Assembly (NCBI RefSeq): GCF_006716675.1
Contig: NZ_VFPM01000001.1
Location: forward strand, 1,736,001-1,800,000
Reading direction: 5' to 3'
From: Humibacillus xanthopallidus
GTDB taxonomy: Bacteria > Actinomycetota > Actinomycetes > Actinomycetales > Dermatophilaceae
DNA length: 64,000 nucleotides
In this document: piece after piece, positions 26,491 through 34,735 of the stretch
Position numbering within the stretch: position 1 is the first letter of the stretch
How the letters are laid out: each line of letters opens with the position of its first letter
The notes under the pieces: model-generated
Database searches by the model: none
Told to the model about the DNA's origin: nothing
What the model saw: only the letters and a program-made list of their open reading frames with translations
Position numbers and translations under genes: made by a program

Positions 26491-27309
26491 TCAGGCGGCA
26501 CGAAGTGCGCTCGCGAGCTTCCGGTGCAGCTCGGCGATGGTCGCGGCGGTGGAGGGGCCTTCTGCCTGGAGCTGGGGGTAGAGCTTGTTCGGCCACAGGG
26601 CCTGCACGCCACGGGTGGTGAACGTGCCGCCGATCAGGGGCCAATCGGCTTCCACGAAGCAGAGCACACCGTGCACCGGCACGTCGATGTCCAGCAAACC
26701 GCGCACGACCTCGACCTGCTTGAGCACTCCGTCGACGAGTCGGGTGCAGTCGCGAGAGCCCACGAGCAGTCGTTCAACGCGGGGCCGGAAAAGGCCGCCC
26801 TCGACCTTGAGGTGGGGACGTCCGCGGTACTTCTTGGCATCGATGACATAGACACCGCTGGCGGTCACTGCCAGGTGGTCGATGTTCGCCCTGGTTCTCG
26901 GGATCCGCCGGTCGTGCAGCAGCCGCAGCGTGTCTGAGGCAAGGCCTTCGAGGCCCTTGCCGAGTCGTTCCTCCCCAACTGCGCCGGTGTCCCAGGCGGT
27001 CGTTGACTGTCGCTCGCCGGAGAGAGCGAGAATCAGACCGCCGAGTTTCGGGTGGTTGGCTCGGATGCGTTCTTCACGCTTGGCCTCGCGCCGTTCGTAC
27101 TCTCGGCGCGCTGACCCTCCTGGCGTTCCGGGCTCGACGACGTCCTCGACAGCGGGGTCGACGGCCTCCACGGAAGGGGTGTCGATCGGTGCGCTCGCGT
27201 CGTGGCTGACGCAGCGTACCGTCTTCGTCGTCCGTTCATAGATCGCTTCGGCCCTCGCGGGAAGGTGCAGGCCGCAGATCCGGCAGGAGCCGGCGTAACG
27301 CAGACGCAT
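26491..27309 (-). CDS. NERD (nuclease-related) domain protein (272 aa)
   Basis: A short N-terminal region with CRICG and a later Cys may bind zinc. A charged helical linker follows (REYERREAKREERIRANHP). The NERD domain starts at about AWDTGAVGEERLG and continues with IPRTRANIDHLAVTASGVYVIDAKKYRG, which preserves the D...E/DxK-like nuclease core (NIDHL, VIDAKKY). NERD proteins are found in DNA-processing and defence contexts. ATG 27309 was chosen over GTG 27336. It lies 88 bp from the motif site at 27397. Confidence 0.8.
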   Translation of the reverse strand: MRLRYAGSCRICGLHLPARAEAIYERTTKTVRCVSHDASAPIDTPSVEAVDPAVEDVVEPGTPGGSARREYERREAKREERIRANHPKLGGLILALSGERQSTTAWDTGAVGEERLGKGLEGLASDTLRLLHDRRIPRTRANIDHLAVTASGVYVIDAKKYRGRPHLKVEGGLFRPRVERLLVGSRDCTRLVDGVLKQVEVVRGLLDIDVPVHGVLCFVEADWPLIGGTFTTRGVQALWPNKLYPQLQAEGPSTAATIAELHRKLASALRAA

Positions 27310-27396
27310 GCGCTTTTCGTCAATTCCCCCGTCCACCTATTCACCGTACGGGTGCACTCTCCCCAGAGGAGGGAGTCGACCGCGTACTGAAGTTGT

Positions 27397-27409
27397 GTCA
27401 CTTCGCCGC
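27397..27409 (+). repeat. Dispersed motif site GTCACTTCGCCGC
   Basis: Same variant as at 9977. It is followed by CTGCGG, so CCGC/GCGG can pair. It is 88 bp upstream of the NERD gene start. Confidence 0.5.
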
Positions 27410-27546
27410 CTGCGGGAACGTCCGAGGGACATCGACATTGAACTCCGCCGATGGCGTTCGAGCATCGGCCACGCCGGCCCTACTCGACCCTCATCGTGCG
27501 GGCCGCACCAGTCCAGGCGCGTGCGTCCTTAGTTGAGTCCAGCAGA

Positions 27547-28946
27547 GTGGTGTACGACGATCCCGGTGAGCGTGTCCTGCTGATGTAGGTGCGGTCACCG
27601 CTGTGATCCTTCGAGTGATCTCTCACAACCGACTCGAAGAAGGACACCGCGATGACCGCGAAGCCCATTATTGACCCTTCCGTCTTCCTGCATGAGCAGC
27701 TGGCCCAGGCCAGTCCCGACCTGATGCGGGAGCTGCTGTCCACGTTCATCGACGCCCTGCTCTCGGCGCAGGCCGACAGCGTGTGCGGCGCCGAGTACGG
27801 CACCCGCAGCGACGAGCGCATCAACCGGCGCAACGGCTACCGGCACCGTGATCTCGACACCCGCGCCGGCACGCTCGACATCGCGATCCCGAAGCTGCGC
27901 GAAGGGTCCTTCTTCCCGGACTGGCTGCTCGAGCGGCACCGCCGCGCTGAGGCGGCGCTGACGACGGTGGTCGCGACCTGCTACCTCCTCGGGGTCAGCA
28001 CCCGCCGGATGGACAAGCTCGTCAAAACGCTCGGGATCACGGGCCTGTCCAAGTCGCAGGTGTCGGTGATGGCCAAGGACCTCGACGAGCAGGTCGCCGC
28101 GTTCCGCACCCGCCCACTGTCCGACGGGCCGTACACGTTCCTCGCGGCCGACGCGCTCACGATGAAGGTCCGCGAGGCCGGCCGCGTGGTGAAGGTGGCG
28201 GTCATGGTCGCGACCGGCGTCAACGCCGACGGGTACCGGGAGGTCCTCGGGATCCACACCGCCACAACAGAATCCGGTACCGGCTGGTTGGGCTTCTTCC
28301 GGGACCTGACCGCCCGCGGCTTGTCCGGGGTCGCCCTCGTCACCTCCGACGCGCACGCCGGGCTGGTCGAGGCCATCGGTGCGACCCTGCCGAACGCGTC
28401 CTGGCAGCGGTGCCGCACCCACTACGCCGCGAACCTCATGAGCGTGACCCCGAAGAGCCAGTGGGGCTGGGTCAAGGCGCTGCTGCACTCCGTGTACGAC
28501 CAGCCCGACGCCGACGCGGTGCACGCTCAGTTCGACCGGGTCCTGGAAGGCCTGTACGAGAAGCTCCCGGTCGTGGCGGAGCACCTCGAGCTGGCCCGCG
28601 CCGACATCCTCGCGTTCACCGTGTTCCCGAAGGAGATCTGGCGTCAGGTCTGGTCGAACAACCCGAACGAGCGGCTCAACCGGGAGATCCGCCGCCGCAC
28701 CGACGTCGTCGGCATCTTCCCGAACCGTGAGGCGATCATCCGCCTCGTCGGGGCCGTCCTCGCGGAGCAGCACGACGAGTGGGCCGAGCAACGCCGCTAC
28801 CTCGGCCTCGAAGCCCTCAAGAACGCCCGCGCCGTCCTGACCGCCCGCACCACAGACGACCAGCCTGAGGAGGTGCCCACCGACCTGATCGCCGGCGCGA
28901 TCACCTGCTAACCGAACCACCCCGACGGATCACCGTCGTACACCAC
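27547..28946 (+). mobile_element. IS256-family insertion sequence (about 1.4 kb)
   Basis: Imperfect terminal inverted repeats: GTGGTGTACGACGATCC at the left end (27547) and, on the other strand, GTGGTGTACGACGGTGATCC at the right end (28946). They flank one transposase gene. I see no matching 8-9 bp target duplication (CCAGCAGA against CGATTGGG), so flanking DNA may have rearranged after insertion, or the ends are misplaced by a few bases. Confidence 0.8.
27652..28911 (+). CDS. IS256-family (Mutator-type) transposase (419 aa)
   Basis: Full-length, intact. The DDE triad is visible: D167 (LAADALTMKV), D233 (TSDAHAGL) and E340 (NERLNREI), with the Mutator-type N-terminus (INRRNGYRHRDLDTRAGTLDIAIPKLR). 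Preceded by GAAGGA. It catalyses cut/copy-and-paste of the surrounding element and is probably still functional. Confidence 0.95.
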   Translation: MTAKPIIDPSVFLHEQLAQASPDLMRELLSTFIDALLSAQADSVCGAEYGTRSDERINRRNGYRHRDLDTRAGTLDIAIPKLREGSFFPDWLLERHRRAEAALTTVVATCYLLGVSTRRMDKLVKTLGITGLSKSQVSVMAKDLDEQVAAFRTRPLSDGPYTFLAADALTMKVREAGRVVKVAVMVATGVNADGYREVLGIHTATTESGTGWLGFFRDLTARGLSGVALVTSDAHAGLVEAIGATLPNASWQRCRTHYAANLMSVTPKSQWGWVKALLHSVYDQPDADAVHAQFDRVLEGLYEKLPVVAEHLELARADILAFTVFPKEIWRQVWSNNPNERLNREIRRRTDVVGIFPNREAIIRLVGAVLAEQHDEWAEQRRYLGLEALKNARAVLTARTTDDQPEEVPTDLIAGAITC

Positions 28947-29061
28947 CGATTGGGACTTGACCGCGTCCTTCAACTGTTCGCGGACCTTCCCCGACCGGTC
29001 CGACACAGCTGGTCGGCGTACGGTTGCTCGTGTCTGCACGTCTAACTACCAGGGGGGTCCG

Positions 29062-29490
29062 ATGCGGTCGTTCGACGAACTGGCCACGCGGCTGCTCGGG
29101 AGCTGGGACCTCCAAGGCTCCCATCCGCTGCTGCCTGGTGACGACATCACCGGCCGGGCCACGTTCGAGTGGCTGGACGGGCACAAGTTCCTGATCTGGC
29201 GCTCGCAATACGACCATCCGCAGATCCCAGACGCGATGGCAGTCATCGGCTGGGCCGACGACCAGCTCCTCATGCACTACTTCGACTACCGCGGGGTACA
29301 CCGGCTCTACGAGGTTGCCGTCGAGGGCAACCAGTGGCGGTTCTGGCGCGATGACGCAGGCTTCCAGCAGTCCTTCATCGCCAGATTTGACGATGAAGAC
29401 ACGATGAGCGGGCGAGGCCGAATGAACCGCGATGACGCCGGCTGGGAAGACGACCTGGCCATGACCTTCCGGCGCAGGACGGCAGGATGA
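29062..29490 (+). CDS. Lipocalin-like / DUF1579-like hypothetical protein (142 aa)
   Basis: AGGGGGG lies 4 nt before ATG 29062. Beta-rich sequence: LLGSWDLQGSHPLLPGDDITGRATFEWLDG, then GVHRLYEVAVEGNQWRFWRD (landmarks), followed by SGRGRMN and a final DDLAMTFRRR strand. The pattern fits a small calycin-like barrel in the style of DUF1579 proteins. Possible ligand binding or stress role; no specific function. It ends 30 bp before the tandem repeat array. Confidence 0.65.
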   Translation: MRSFDELATRLLGSWDLQGSHPLLPGDDITGRATFEWLDGHKFLIWRSQYDHPQIPDAMAVIGWADDQLLMHYFDYRGVHRLYEVAVEGNQWRFWRDDAGFQQSFIARFDDEDTMSGRGRMNRDDAGWEDDLAMTFRRRTAG

Positions 29491-29821
29491 TCACGCTGAT
29501 ACAGAGACCGTGTCAGTGCGTCCTTCCGCCGCGAAGCGGCAGTGTCCTTCCGCCGCGAAGCGGCAGTGTCCTTCCGCCGCGAAGCGGCAGTGTCCTTCCG
29601 CCGCGAAGCGGCAGTGTCCTTCCGCCGCGAAGCGGCAGTGTCCTTCCGCCGCGAAGCGGCAGTGTCCTTCCGCCGCGAAGCGGCAGTGTCCTTCCGCCGC
29701 GAAGCGGCAGTGTCCTTCCGCCGCGAAGCGGCAGTGTCCTTCCGCCGCGATTCGCCCACCGTGGGGCCGGCGCCACAGCGCCGCGAGTTTCCTTGGGTAG
29801 AGGATGTCGGGTGTCTTCGTG
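29491..29821. other. Gap occupied by the tandem repeat array
   Basis: The ten-copy repeat at 29520-29750, its extended tail to 29785, and nothing else recognisable. Open frames through the array in several registers are artefacts of the 24-bp period. Confidence 0.8.
29520..29785 (+). repeat. Tandem array of the 24-bp motif unit, nine full copies plus one partial
   Basis: GTCCTTCCGCCGC recurs at 29520, 29544 and every 24 bp to 29736. Nine units are identical, with GAAGCGGCAGT completing the unit; the tenth diverges after CCGCCGCGA. GCCGC and GCGGC in each unit pair across GAA. The tail (29749-29785) matches 13813-13850. Identical copies without spacers argue for recent amplification by slippage or recombination. 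Confidence 0.95.
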
Positions 29822-30418
29822 TCAGCGGCGGACGGGGTAACGGAGGTGGAGGACCCGGTCGCCCTGGATGACGACCGAGGGGTCATCGAGGAGGTGCTGG
29901 CCGGTGATCCCGCCGAAGTACTTCTTGCCCTCGCCCATGACGACGGGGACGACGTCCATGGCGACTTCGTCGACCAGCCCGAGCTGGAGCGCCTGTCCGC
30001 CCACCTCACCGGCGCAGATGGCGACTACCCGGTCGCCGGCGCGGCGCTTGGACTCCTGAACTGCCTCGGTCACGTCCGAGAAGAAGGGGACGTCGGCCTC
30101 GGGGTGCCACCCTTCGGGCTTGGGCCGGTGCGACACCACGACGAGGTGCTCGCCTGCCGGCGGGTTGGCGTCCCAGCCGTTGGTGAGGTCGAACAGGCGC
30201 CGGCCCATGATCGTCGCGCCGATGCTGTCCCAGAAAGCGCGGGTGTACCCCGCAGAGGCGGTGCTCACGCGGAACTGGGCGTGCTGACGCTCACCGGCCT
30301 CGCCGGTGAGCGGCTGGTCACCGTTGAAGTACCACTCGAAGAGCGGACCCGGGTTGTCGTCCTGGCCGGCGATGAAGCCGTCGACCGACACCACTGCGTG
30401 CAGAACCACTGTTGCCAT
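29822..30418 (-). CDS. Dihydrofolate reductase-like (RibD C-terminal) protein (198 aa)
   Basis: The RibD_C/DHFR-like fold is clear: VVLHAVVSVDGFIAG at the start, GATIMGRRLFDLTNGW, VVVSHRPKPEGW, then AICAGEVGGQALQLGLVDEVAMDVVPVVMGEGKKYFGG (landmarks GEVGGQAL and VVPVVMGEG). Such proteins are NADPH-dependent reductases of unknown substrate, widespread in actinobacteria. ATG 30418 chosen because the family starts here; ATG 30448 is an alternative. It is the minus-strand gene immediately left of the third integrase leader. Confidence 0.85.
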   Translation of the reverse strand: MATVVLHAVVSVDGFIAGQDDNPGPLFEWYFNGDQPLTGEAGERQHAQFRVSTASAGYTRAFWDSIGATIMGRRLFDLTNGWDANPPAGEHLVVVSHRPKPEGWHPEADVPFFSDVTEAVQESKRRAGDRVVAICAGEVGGQALQLGLVDEVAMDVVPVVMGEGKKYFGGITGQHLLDDPSVVIQGDRVLHLRYPVRR

Positions 30419-30487
30419 CCCTCGAGACTGGCAGACACGGATCGCCATGGTGCTCTCACTCAAAGCAGAGGGGCACCGGCCTACGGC

Positions 30488-30612
30488 GTCGTTGCGCCGC
30501 CAACCGACACGAGAGCCGCCCCAAGGTTTAGCGTCGTTGGACCCATCCGGCAGGCCGCGTCGACGGCGAGCGGGGGTCTGGCCCGCGTCCGGTCGCCGCG
30601 CGAGGTGACACT
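30488..30612 (+). promoter_or_regulatory. attI-like site and conserved integrase leader, copy 3
   Basis: GTCGTTGCGCCGC (30488-30500) is 36 bp before AAGGTTTAGCGTC (about 30523-30535). The latter is 89 bp before the GTG at 30613. The intervening bases (GGCGAGCGGG, GTCTGGCCCG, TCGCCGCGCGAGGTGAC) match the other two leaders with some drift. Confidence 0.6.
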
Positions 30613-30645
30613 GTGCCCGCTCCGACGACTCTGCTTCCGTCCCCG
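30613..30645 (+). pseudogene. 5' stub of a third integrase
   Basis: From GTG 30613 the sequence reads MPAPTTLLPSP, against MSAPTTLLPF in copy 2, and then loses similarity at once. Only about 10 codons survive. Downstream DNA to 30953 has no supported gene. The conserved leader makes this a real remnant rather than chance. Confidence 0.65.
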
Positions 30646-30953
30646 CGACGCGCTGGCCGAGGCCCTGCCCGGCGGAGGGCTGGTGCAGACCACCCGCGAC
30701 GGGATGACCCTGCGCCGGTTCCTGGCCAACCTGATCGAGGCGTACGCCGCCACACCGGGTGCGCCGACCTGCTCTGCCAGCAGGTCGACGGGAGTACCGG
30801 GGAGGGGGCTCCGCAGGACTGGCCCGTCCTATGACTCATGGCTGCTCGAGCCCGCGTACATGCGCCAGCAGCCCGGGCTGGCTTCGGCTTCGTCGCATCA
30901 TCGCGAGCACCGGCGGCAGCACGGCGCTCAACCCCTGACCCGTCACGGGTCTT

Positions 30954-31211
30954 TCAGGCCTGCCCGCGAGTGGCGCGAGCGTCGATTCGTTGCGCGGTCA
31001 CCCGAGCGTCGTCGCGGCTGAGGCCCAACTCCGCTGCTCGGGCGTCCAGCTCGCGGTCCCGCTGGTCCAAGGCACGTTCCCGAACGTCGCCGTCCACGTC
31101 TCGCTCGTCAGCAAGCTCATCACGCCCGTCACCAACGAAGTTGCGCTTCTCGGCGTCCCACTGGCGTTCTACGTCTTGCGATTGCGCAGCCCTCAGATCG
31201 CTCCCCTTCAT
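30954..31211 (-). CDS. Small charged coiled-coil protein (85 aa)
   Basis: Highly charged, helical sequence (DGRDELADERDVDGDVRERALDQRDRELDARAAELG landmarks: DERD, DQRD) resembling the RDxLADERD-repeat coiled-coil proteins seen in actinobacteria. ATG 31211. No neighbours in an operon. It could also be a chance frame, given the bias of the region. Confidence 0.45.
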   Translation of the reverse strand: MKGSDLRAAQSQDVERQWDAEKRNFVGDGRDELADERDVDGDVRERALDQRDRELDARAAELGLSRDDARVTAQRIDARATRGQA

Positions 31212-31802
31212 GGCCCGAGGCCAAGTCGACTCTACGCCCGCGCCCGGGCCCCGCCCCGTGGAGAGGCTGTCGGGATAACGCTCGATGGTCGAACCGGAGC
31301 AAGGTGCGTCACGCGGGTTCGCGCTCTTGTCAGCGAGGCGGGCTCAAGGTGGTTGCGGCTGAGGTAAGTCCCGCCGACCGTGTTCTCGACCTCCCAACTC
31401 AGGGCGCTTGCCCGCGGCACCCTGGGGTCCTGTCGAGGGGCGTCACGCGAACGTCAAGGGCGCCGGAGACATCTCATGTGGAAGCGGGTGACGGCGGCGC
31501 TCTCGGTCTCCCTGATCAACGGCACAGCCGCATCGCGCAAGGACACGGAAGCCGGCCTTGGAATCCCACGCCAACGGTCACCAAGCGCGTTCATATAGCA
31601 GCGTCAGGACACCGTCAGCCGTGGTCGCTCCAGGACAACGGATGCACCGACCTGGACCTGGGTCAGCAGGGACCGCGCTGAATCATCTAGCCCGACACCA
31701 CCCAGACCGCGAACGGCGGGCCCGGCATCGTCCTCGGCGGGCGTGTCGTGGCTGATGATGACACTCTGCGCGAGTCCGGGCTTCAAGACGCCTGATGCCA
31801 CT

Positions 31803-31836
31803 GAGCCCTTCCCGTCCCCGCAGATGGGAAGGGCTC
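31803..31836. terminator. Perfect 11-bp hairpin
   Basis: GAGCCCTTCCC (31803-31813) pairs exactly with GGGAAGGGCTC (31826-31836) across 12 nt. There is no T run and no clear gene on either side, so its role is open. Confidence 0.4.
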
Positions 31837-32198
31837 GGGTTCGATTGCCGCGTTCTCGCCTTAAAGGCGGCAGTCACCAAGGATTCCGCCATAGTTCCAG
31901 ACTACGCCGAGCCCCATAACCATCATTACTGCCAGCTGAAAGGTCCGGCTGTAAAGTGATGAGCACCCGGCTTGAACACCGAGGGCAGACTCTTGCTGAT
32001 ACTTGTCTCCTCGGCTTCGAATTCGGTTTGACGCTGCGACGGTGTCATTCGATTCGACTTGTCGTTTGACTCGTCGTGTAGGTCCGTTTGACTCTCGGCC
32101 ACAGCTTGCACCCCCCTGGGTTGCACTCTGATTGCATACCTACGCTGTCAGATTTCTGTGCCCGCCCCCAGTGTCGAAGGTCCCTACTCCCGAAGCAT

Positions 32199-32250
32199 TC
32201 TCGCGTTTCGTCACGGGCAGCGACATACTTATGGACGGCGGTGGGACCAC
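32199..32250 (+). pseudogene. C-terminal remnant of a short-chain dehydrogenase
   Basis: RFVTGSDILMDGGGT matches the conserved C-terminal strand of classical SDRs ('FVTGxxxxVDGG'). The upstream ~220 residues of the family are absent. Confidence 0.4.
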
Positions 32251-32529
32251 CTCCCGCTTCGACGACCCCTTCGCCGGCCGGCCCCCACCCCGAGGGCCGA
32301 CGACATCCACTGAGGACGACGACCGATCGAGCGGCAGAGGTCGCACCGGCGGGACACGAACCGACCATGGATTATCTCCAAGGGCGAAAGGAGGGGCAGC
32401 GGTGGCTGTGCCAGGCGCGTTTAACCGCCGCCAGCCGGGCCACTGCCGCATCGCTCGACATGATCAGGCTGGACCAGTGCGCACTGCGTTCAGCGCCGGT
32501 GTTGGTCGACTGCAGATGCTCCAGCTCGC

Positions 32530-32988
32530 TCAGGCTTTCGGTCGCAGGAAGGGGTCGGTGATCTCGCGCAGTGCGGTCAGGGCCTCCTTGAGCTGAAGGG
32601 TTCGACGCGCACCAAGGTGAGCGCGCCACGCGGCCTCGACGTCGTGGAGAACCGGGAGGCTGATCTCGATCAGCTGCTGCCCACGGGGGGTGATGCTGAC
32701 GAGCCGGGCCCGGGCATCCTGGGGGTCGATTGAGCGCTGGACGTATCCGGCGGCCTCGAGCTGGTCGATGATGGAACCGACCGTCTGCTTGGGCAGCTGA
32801 GCCGCTTCGGCGAGCTCGGCGAGCCGGGATCCTTCGGGGGAGATGCGTTGGAAGACCCGGGCTTGGTTGAGCGGTAGGTCGTGTCCGTGCGCCCGCAATG
32901 CCTCCATCACGCCGGACTCGAGGTACCGGTACGGGATGTAGAGCAAGAGCCCGAGGTTCGGGTCCGCGGGCGCTGAAGCGTCGTCCAT
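32530..32988 (-). CDS. MarR family transcriptional regulator (152 aa)
   Basis: Winged-helix MarR protein: LAELAEAAQLPKQTVGSIIDQLEAAGYV is the recognition helix region, DPQDARARLVSITPRGQQL the wing. AAGGA lies about 6 nt before ATG 32988. It is divergent from the mycothiol-dependent enzyme at 33064 and probably controls it and itself through the palindrome at 33018-33034. The ligand is unknown, possibly an aromatic compound or thiol-reactive electrophile. Confidence 0.9.
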   Translation of the reverse strand: MDDASAPADPNLGLLLYIPYRYLESGVMEALRAHGHDLPLNQARVFQRISPEGSRLAELAEAAQLPKQTVGSIIDQLEAAGYVQRSIDPQDARARLVSITPRGQQLIEISLPVLHDVEAAWRAHLGARRTLQLKEALTALREITDPFLRPKA

Positions 32989-33017
32989 GCTCCGATCCTT
33001 GCACAAGGACCGAGCAT

Positions 33018-33034
33018 CGGACTATTTTGGTCCG
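33018..33034. promoter_or_regulatory. Candidate MarR operator
   Basis: CGGAC-7 nt-GTCCG inverted repeat with an AT-rich centre (TATTTTG), in the 75-bp divergent promoter region between the regulator and the enzyme. An overlapping GGACC/GGTCC pair extends the symmetry. Confidence 0.5.
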
Positions 33035-33063
33035 AGGTTCGGCGTATCGAGAGGAGGCGAAGC

Positions 33064-33693
33064 ATGGATGAGGACTACTGGTCAGCGGTCCGCGGCATGC
33101 GGCTCGGCATCGCGGACATGCTGCAGTCGTTGACCGCCGCAGAGTGGGACGAGCCGTCACTGTGCCGTGGATGGCGGGTCCGCGATGTCGCCGGTCACCT
33201 GGCCGTGGTGCCCGTCATCACCACATGGCAGATGATGAGGGTTGCTCCGCGGGCAGGTTTCGACCCGAATCGGATCAACACCGTCGTTGCTACCCGGGAG
33301 GGGTCCCGGCCGCCCGAGCAGATCCTCGCCTCGCTGCGGGAGCGCGCGGGGGCAAGGGGCACCGCGAGAATGCTGGCGTCGCGCAACGCCCTCTTCGACG
33401 TCATCGTGCACAGCCAGGACATCGCCATCCCACTCGGCCGGGACTTCTCGGTGCCTGTCCCTCTCGTCGACCGGGGGCTCCAGCGGGTGTGGGAGATGGG
33501 ATGGCCCTTCCAGGCGCGCAAGAGGCTGGCGCGGTTCACCCTGCGCGCGACCGACACTGACTGGCGCGTCGGTGACGGCCCCGAGGTGAGCGGGCCGGCA
33601 CTGGCACTGCTGCTCCTGCTCACCGGTCGTAAGGACGCCGCAACCGGACACCTGCACGGCCCTGGGCTCGCGTCTCTTGAGACCACTCCGTAG
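33064..33693 (+). CDS. Maleylpyruvate isomerase family mycothiol-dependent enzyme (209 aa)
   Basis: Strong AGGAGG site before ATG 33064. DinB/MDMPI fold: SLCRGWRVRDVAGHL and LFDVIVHSQDIAIPLG supply two metal-binding histidines, and the C-terminal LTGRKDAATGHLHGPG block is typical. Members use mycothiol to isomerise or detoxify maleylpyruvate-like substrates. Divergence from a MarR regulator suggests inducible detoxification. Confidence 0.9.
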   Translation: MDEDYWSAVRGMRLGIADMLQSLTAAEWDEPSLCRGWRVRDVAGHLAVVPVITTWQMMRVAPRAGFDPNRINTVVATREGSRPPEQILASLRERAGARGTARMLASRNALFDVIVHSQDIAIPLGRDFSVPVPLVDRGLQRVWEMGWPFQARKRLARFTLRATDTDWRVGDGPEVSGPALALLLLLTGRKDAATGHLHGPGLASLETTP

Positions 33694-33727
33694 TCAGGCC
33701 AGCTGTCAGCCACCCGCACCTTCCGAG

Positions 33728-33908
33728 TTCTGACCGCCGCTGACCAACCAGTCGATACCAACGCCGTCTGGGTACCTGCGCGAGGTACGCCCTACCGCCG
33801 TCTGTCCGCGCGAGACTTTCACGGACATGGCCGGTGCCCGTGGGGCGACAGACGTAGCGGGTCTGCGTATGGGCCTACGGCCCAGTTGGAACCCGACGAA
33901 AGCGTCGG
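33728..33908 (+). repeat. Motif-like sites and second repeat block
   Basis: Weaker motif copies lie at 33728 (TTCTGACCGCCGC) and 33788 (CGCCCTACCGCCG). GGCCTACGGCCCAGTTGGA (33872-33890) plus hairpin CCGACG/CGTCGG (33893-33908) mirrors 19025-19064 after integrase copy 1. This is the right-hand edge of the repeat-rich region. Confidence 0.5.
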
Positions 33909-33938
33909 TGAACCAAGCCCACCTGCCATACTCCCGGG

Positions 33939-34559
33939 ATGGCCGTCCACCACCCAGCCACGATCGTCCCCACCAAGATGGAACTGCTGCAGGCCTGGGT
34001 GCCGGACCAACCGTGGTGCGGCACCGCGGACGCCTCCAGCCTCACCAAGCTGGGCTCATACCGCTTCGACGACCCCGACGGCGAGGTCGGCATCGAGACG
34101 CACCTGCTCGGCACCGCTGACGGGCAGGTCCTGCAGGTGCCGCTGACCTACCGCGGCGCTCCCCGCGAGGCCGCCGAGGACTCGTTGATCAGCACGATGA
34201 CGCACACGACGCTCGGTGATCGATGGATCTACGACGGCTGCCACGACCCCGTCTACGTCCGGGCGCTGGCGACGGCGATCATGACTGGTGGCCGTGAAGC
34301 GGACCTCTTCATGGCCACCGACGAGGGCTTGGTCCAGGAGCCAGTCACCACGCACGTGCACGGGAGCGGTTCCTCCCCGACGACGGCACTGCCTGAGCTG
34401 TCGGCGCTTGCGGTCGCCCACGAGGACACCATCACGCGTATCCACGCAGGCATCGAGATCACCCTGCTACGGACGCCGACCCTCGGCGCCTCGGAACTGA
34501 TGCTCAGCGGGACCTGGCCCGGACAGGAAACGGCGCTGCTCCTTGCAACCATCGGTTGA
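33939..34559 (+). CDS. Maltokinase N-terminal cap-like domain protein (206 aa)
   Basis: TKMELLQAWVPDQPWCG near the start and LGSYRFDDPDGEVGIETHLL are signature segments of the maltokinase N-terminal cap domain, followed by VPLTYRGAP and TLGDRWIYDGCHDPVYV. Here the cap stands alone, without the kinase domain. Standalone caps occur in actinobacteria and have no established activity. Start ATG 33939. Confidence 0.8.
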   Translation: MAVHHPATIVPTKMELLQAWVPDQPWCGTADASSLTKLGSYRFDDPDGEVGIETHLLGTADGQVLQVPLTYRGAPREAAEDSLISTMTHTTLGDRWIYDGCHDPVYVRALATAIMTGGREADLFMATDEGLVQEPVTTHVHGSGSSPTTALPELSALAVAHEDTITRIHAGIEITLLRTPTLGASELMLSGTWPGQETALLLATIG

Positions 34560-34654
34560 CTGCCGCACACGCAACCAGCGCCATCACTTCGCCCGGATCC
34601 ATGCGGCGCCCGATGACGCGGTCATAACTGTGATCCGCCCTCTCGTCGAGGCGC

Positions 34655-34667
34655 GTCACTCCGCCGC
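34655..34667 (+). repeat. Last dispersed motif site, GTCACTCCGCCGC
   Basis: Identical to the 5537 copy and the rightmost strong match I found. A small hairpin CGAGTC/GACTCG follows about 50 bp later, before the UPF0158 gene. Confidence 0.5.
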
Positions 34668-34735
34668 GAGATCGACGCCACCGGCTGCGAGCGCCGCAGG
34701 CCCGAGTCGACGGACTCGAGTTCTACGCTGAACGG

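Larger units (their letters stand above)
31212..32529. other. 1.3-kb stretch without an intact gene
   Basis: Contains an 11-bp perfect hairpin (31803-31836) and an SDR-like remnant near 32199-32250. Otherwise only short frames without family or start signals. It looks like decayed DNA. Confidence 0.5.

Noticed and set aside
27539..28955. Target-site duplication flanking the IS256 element
   Set aside because: The 8-9 bases outside the two inverted repeats do not match, so no duplication can be claimed.
29520..29750. CRISPR array
   Set aside because: The 24-bp units follow each other with no unique spacers, and no cas genes are in the window.
29513..29840. Open frames in five registers through the tandem array, which would encode peptides repeating every 8 residues
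   Set aside because: A 24-bp period with no stop keeps several frames open automatically; there is no start signal and no family match.
31826..31850. tRNA T-arm-like GGGTTCGATT next to a hairpin
   Set aside because: The flanking bases cannot form a T stem and no acceptor, D or anticodon arm can be built.
33140..33160. Motif-like GTTGACCGCCGC inside the mycothiol-dependent enzyme gene
   Set aside because: It encodes conserved residues of that protein and lacks the GTC start and hairpin partner; judged coincidental.
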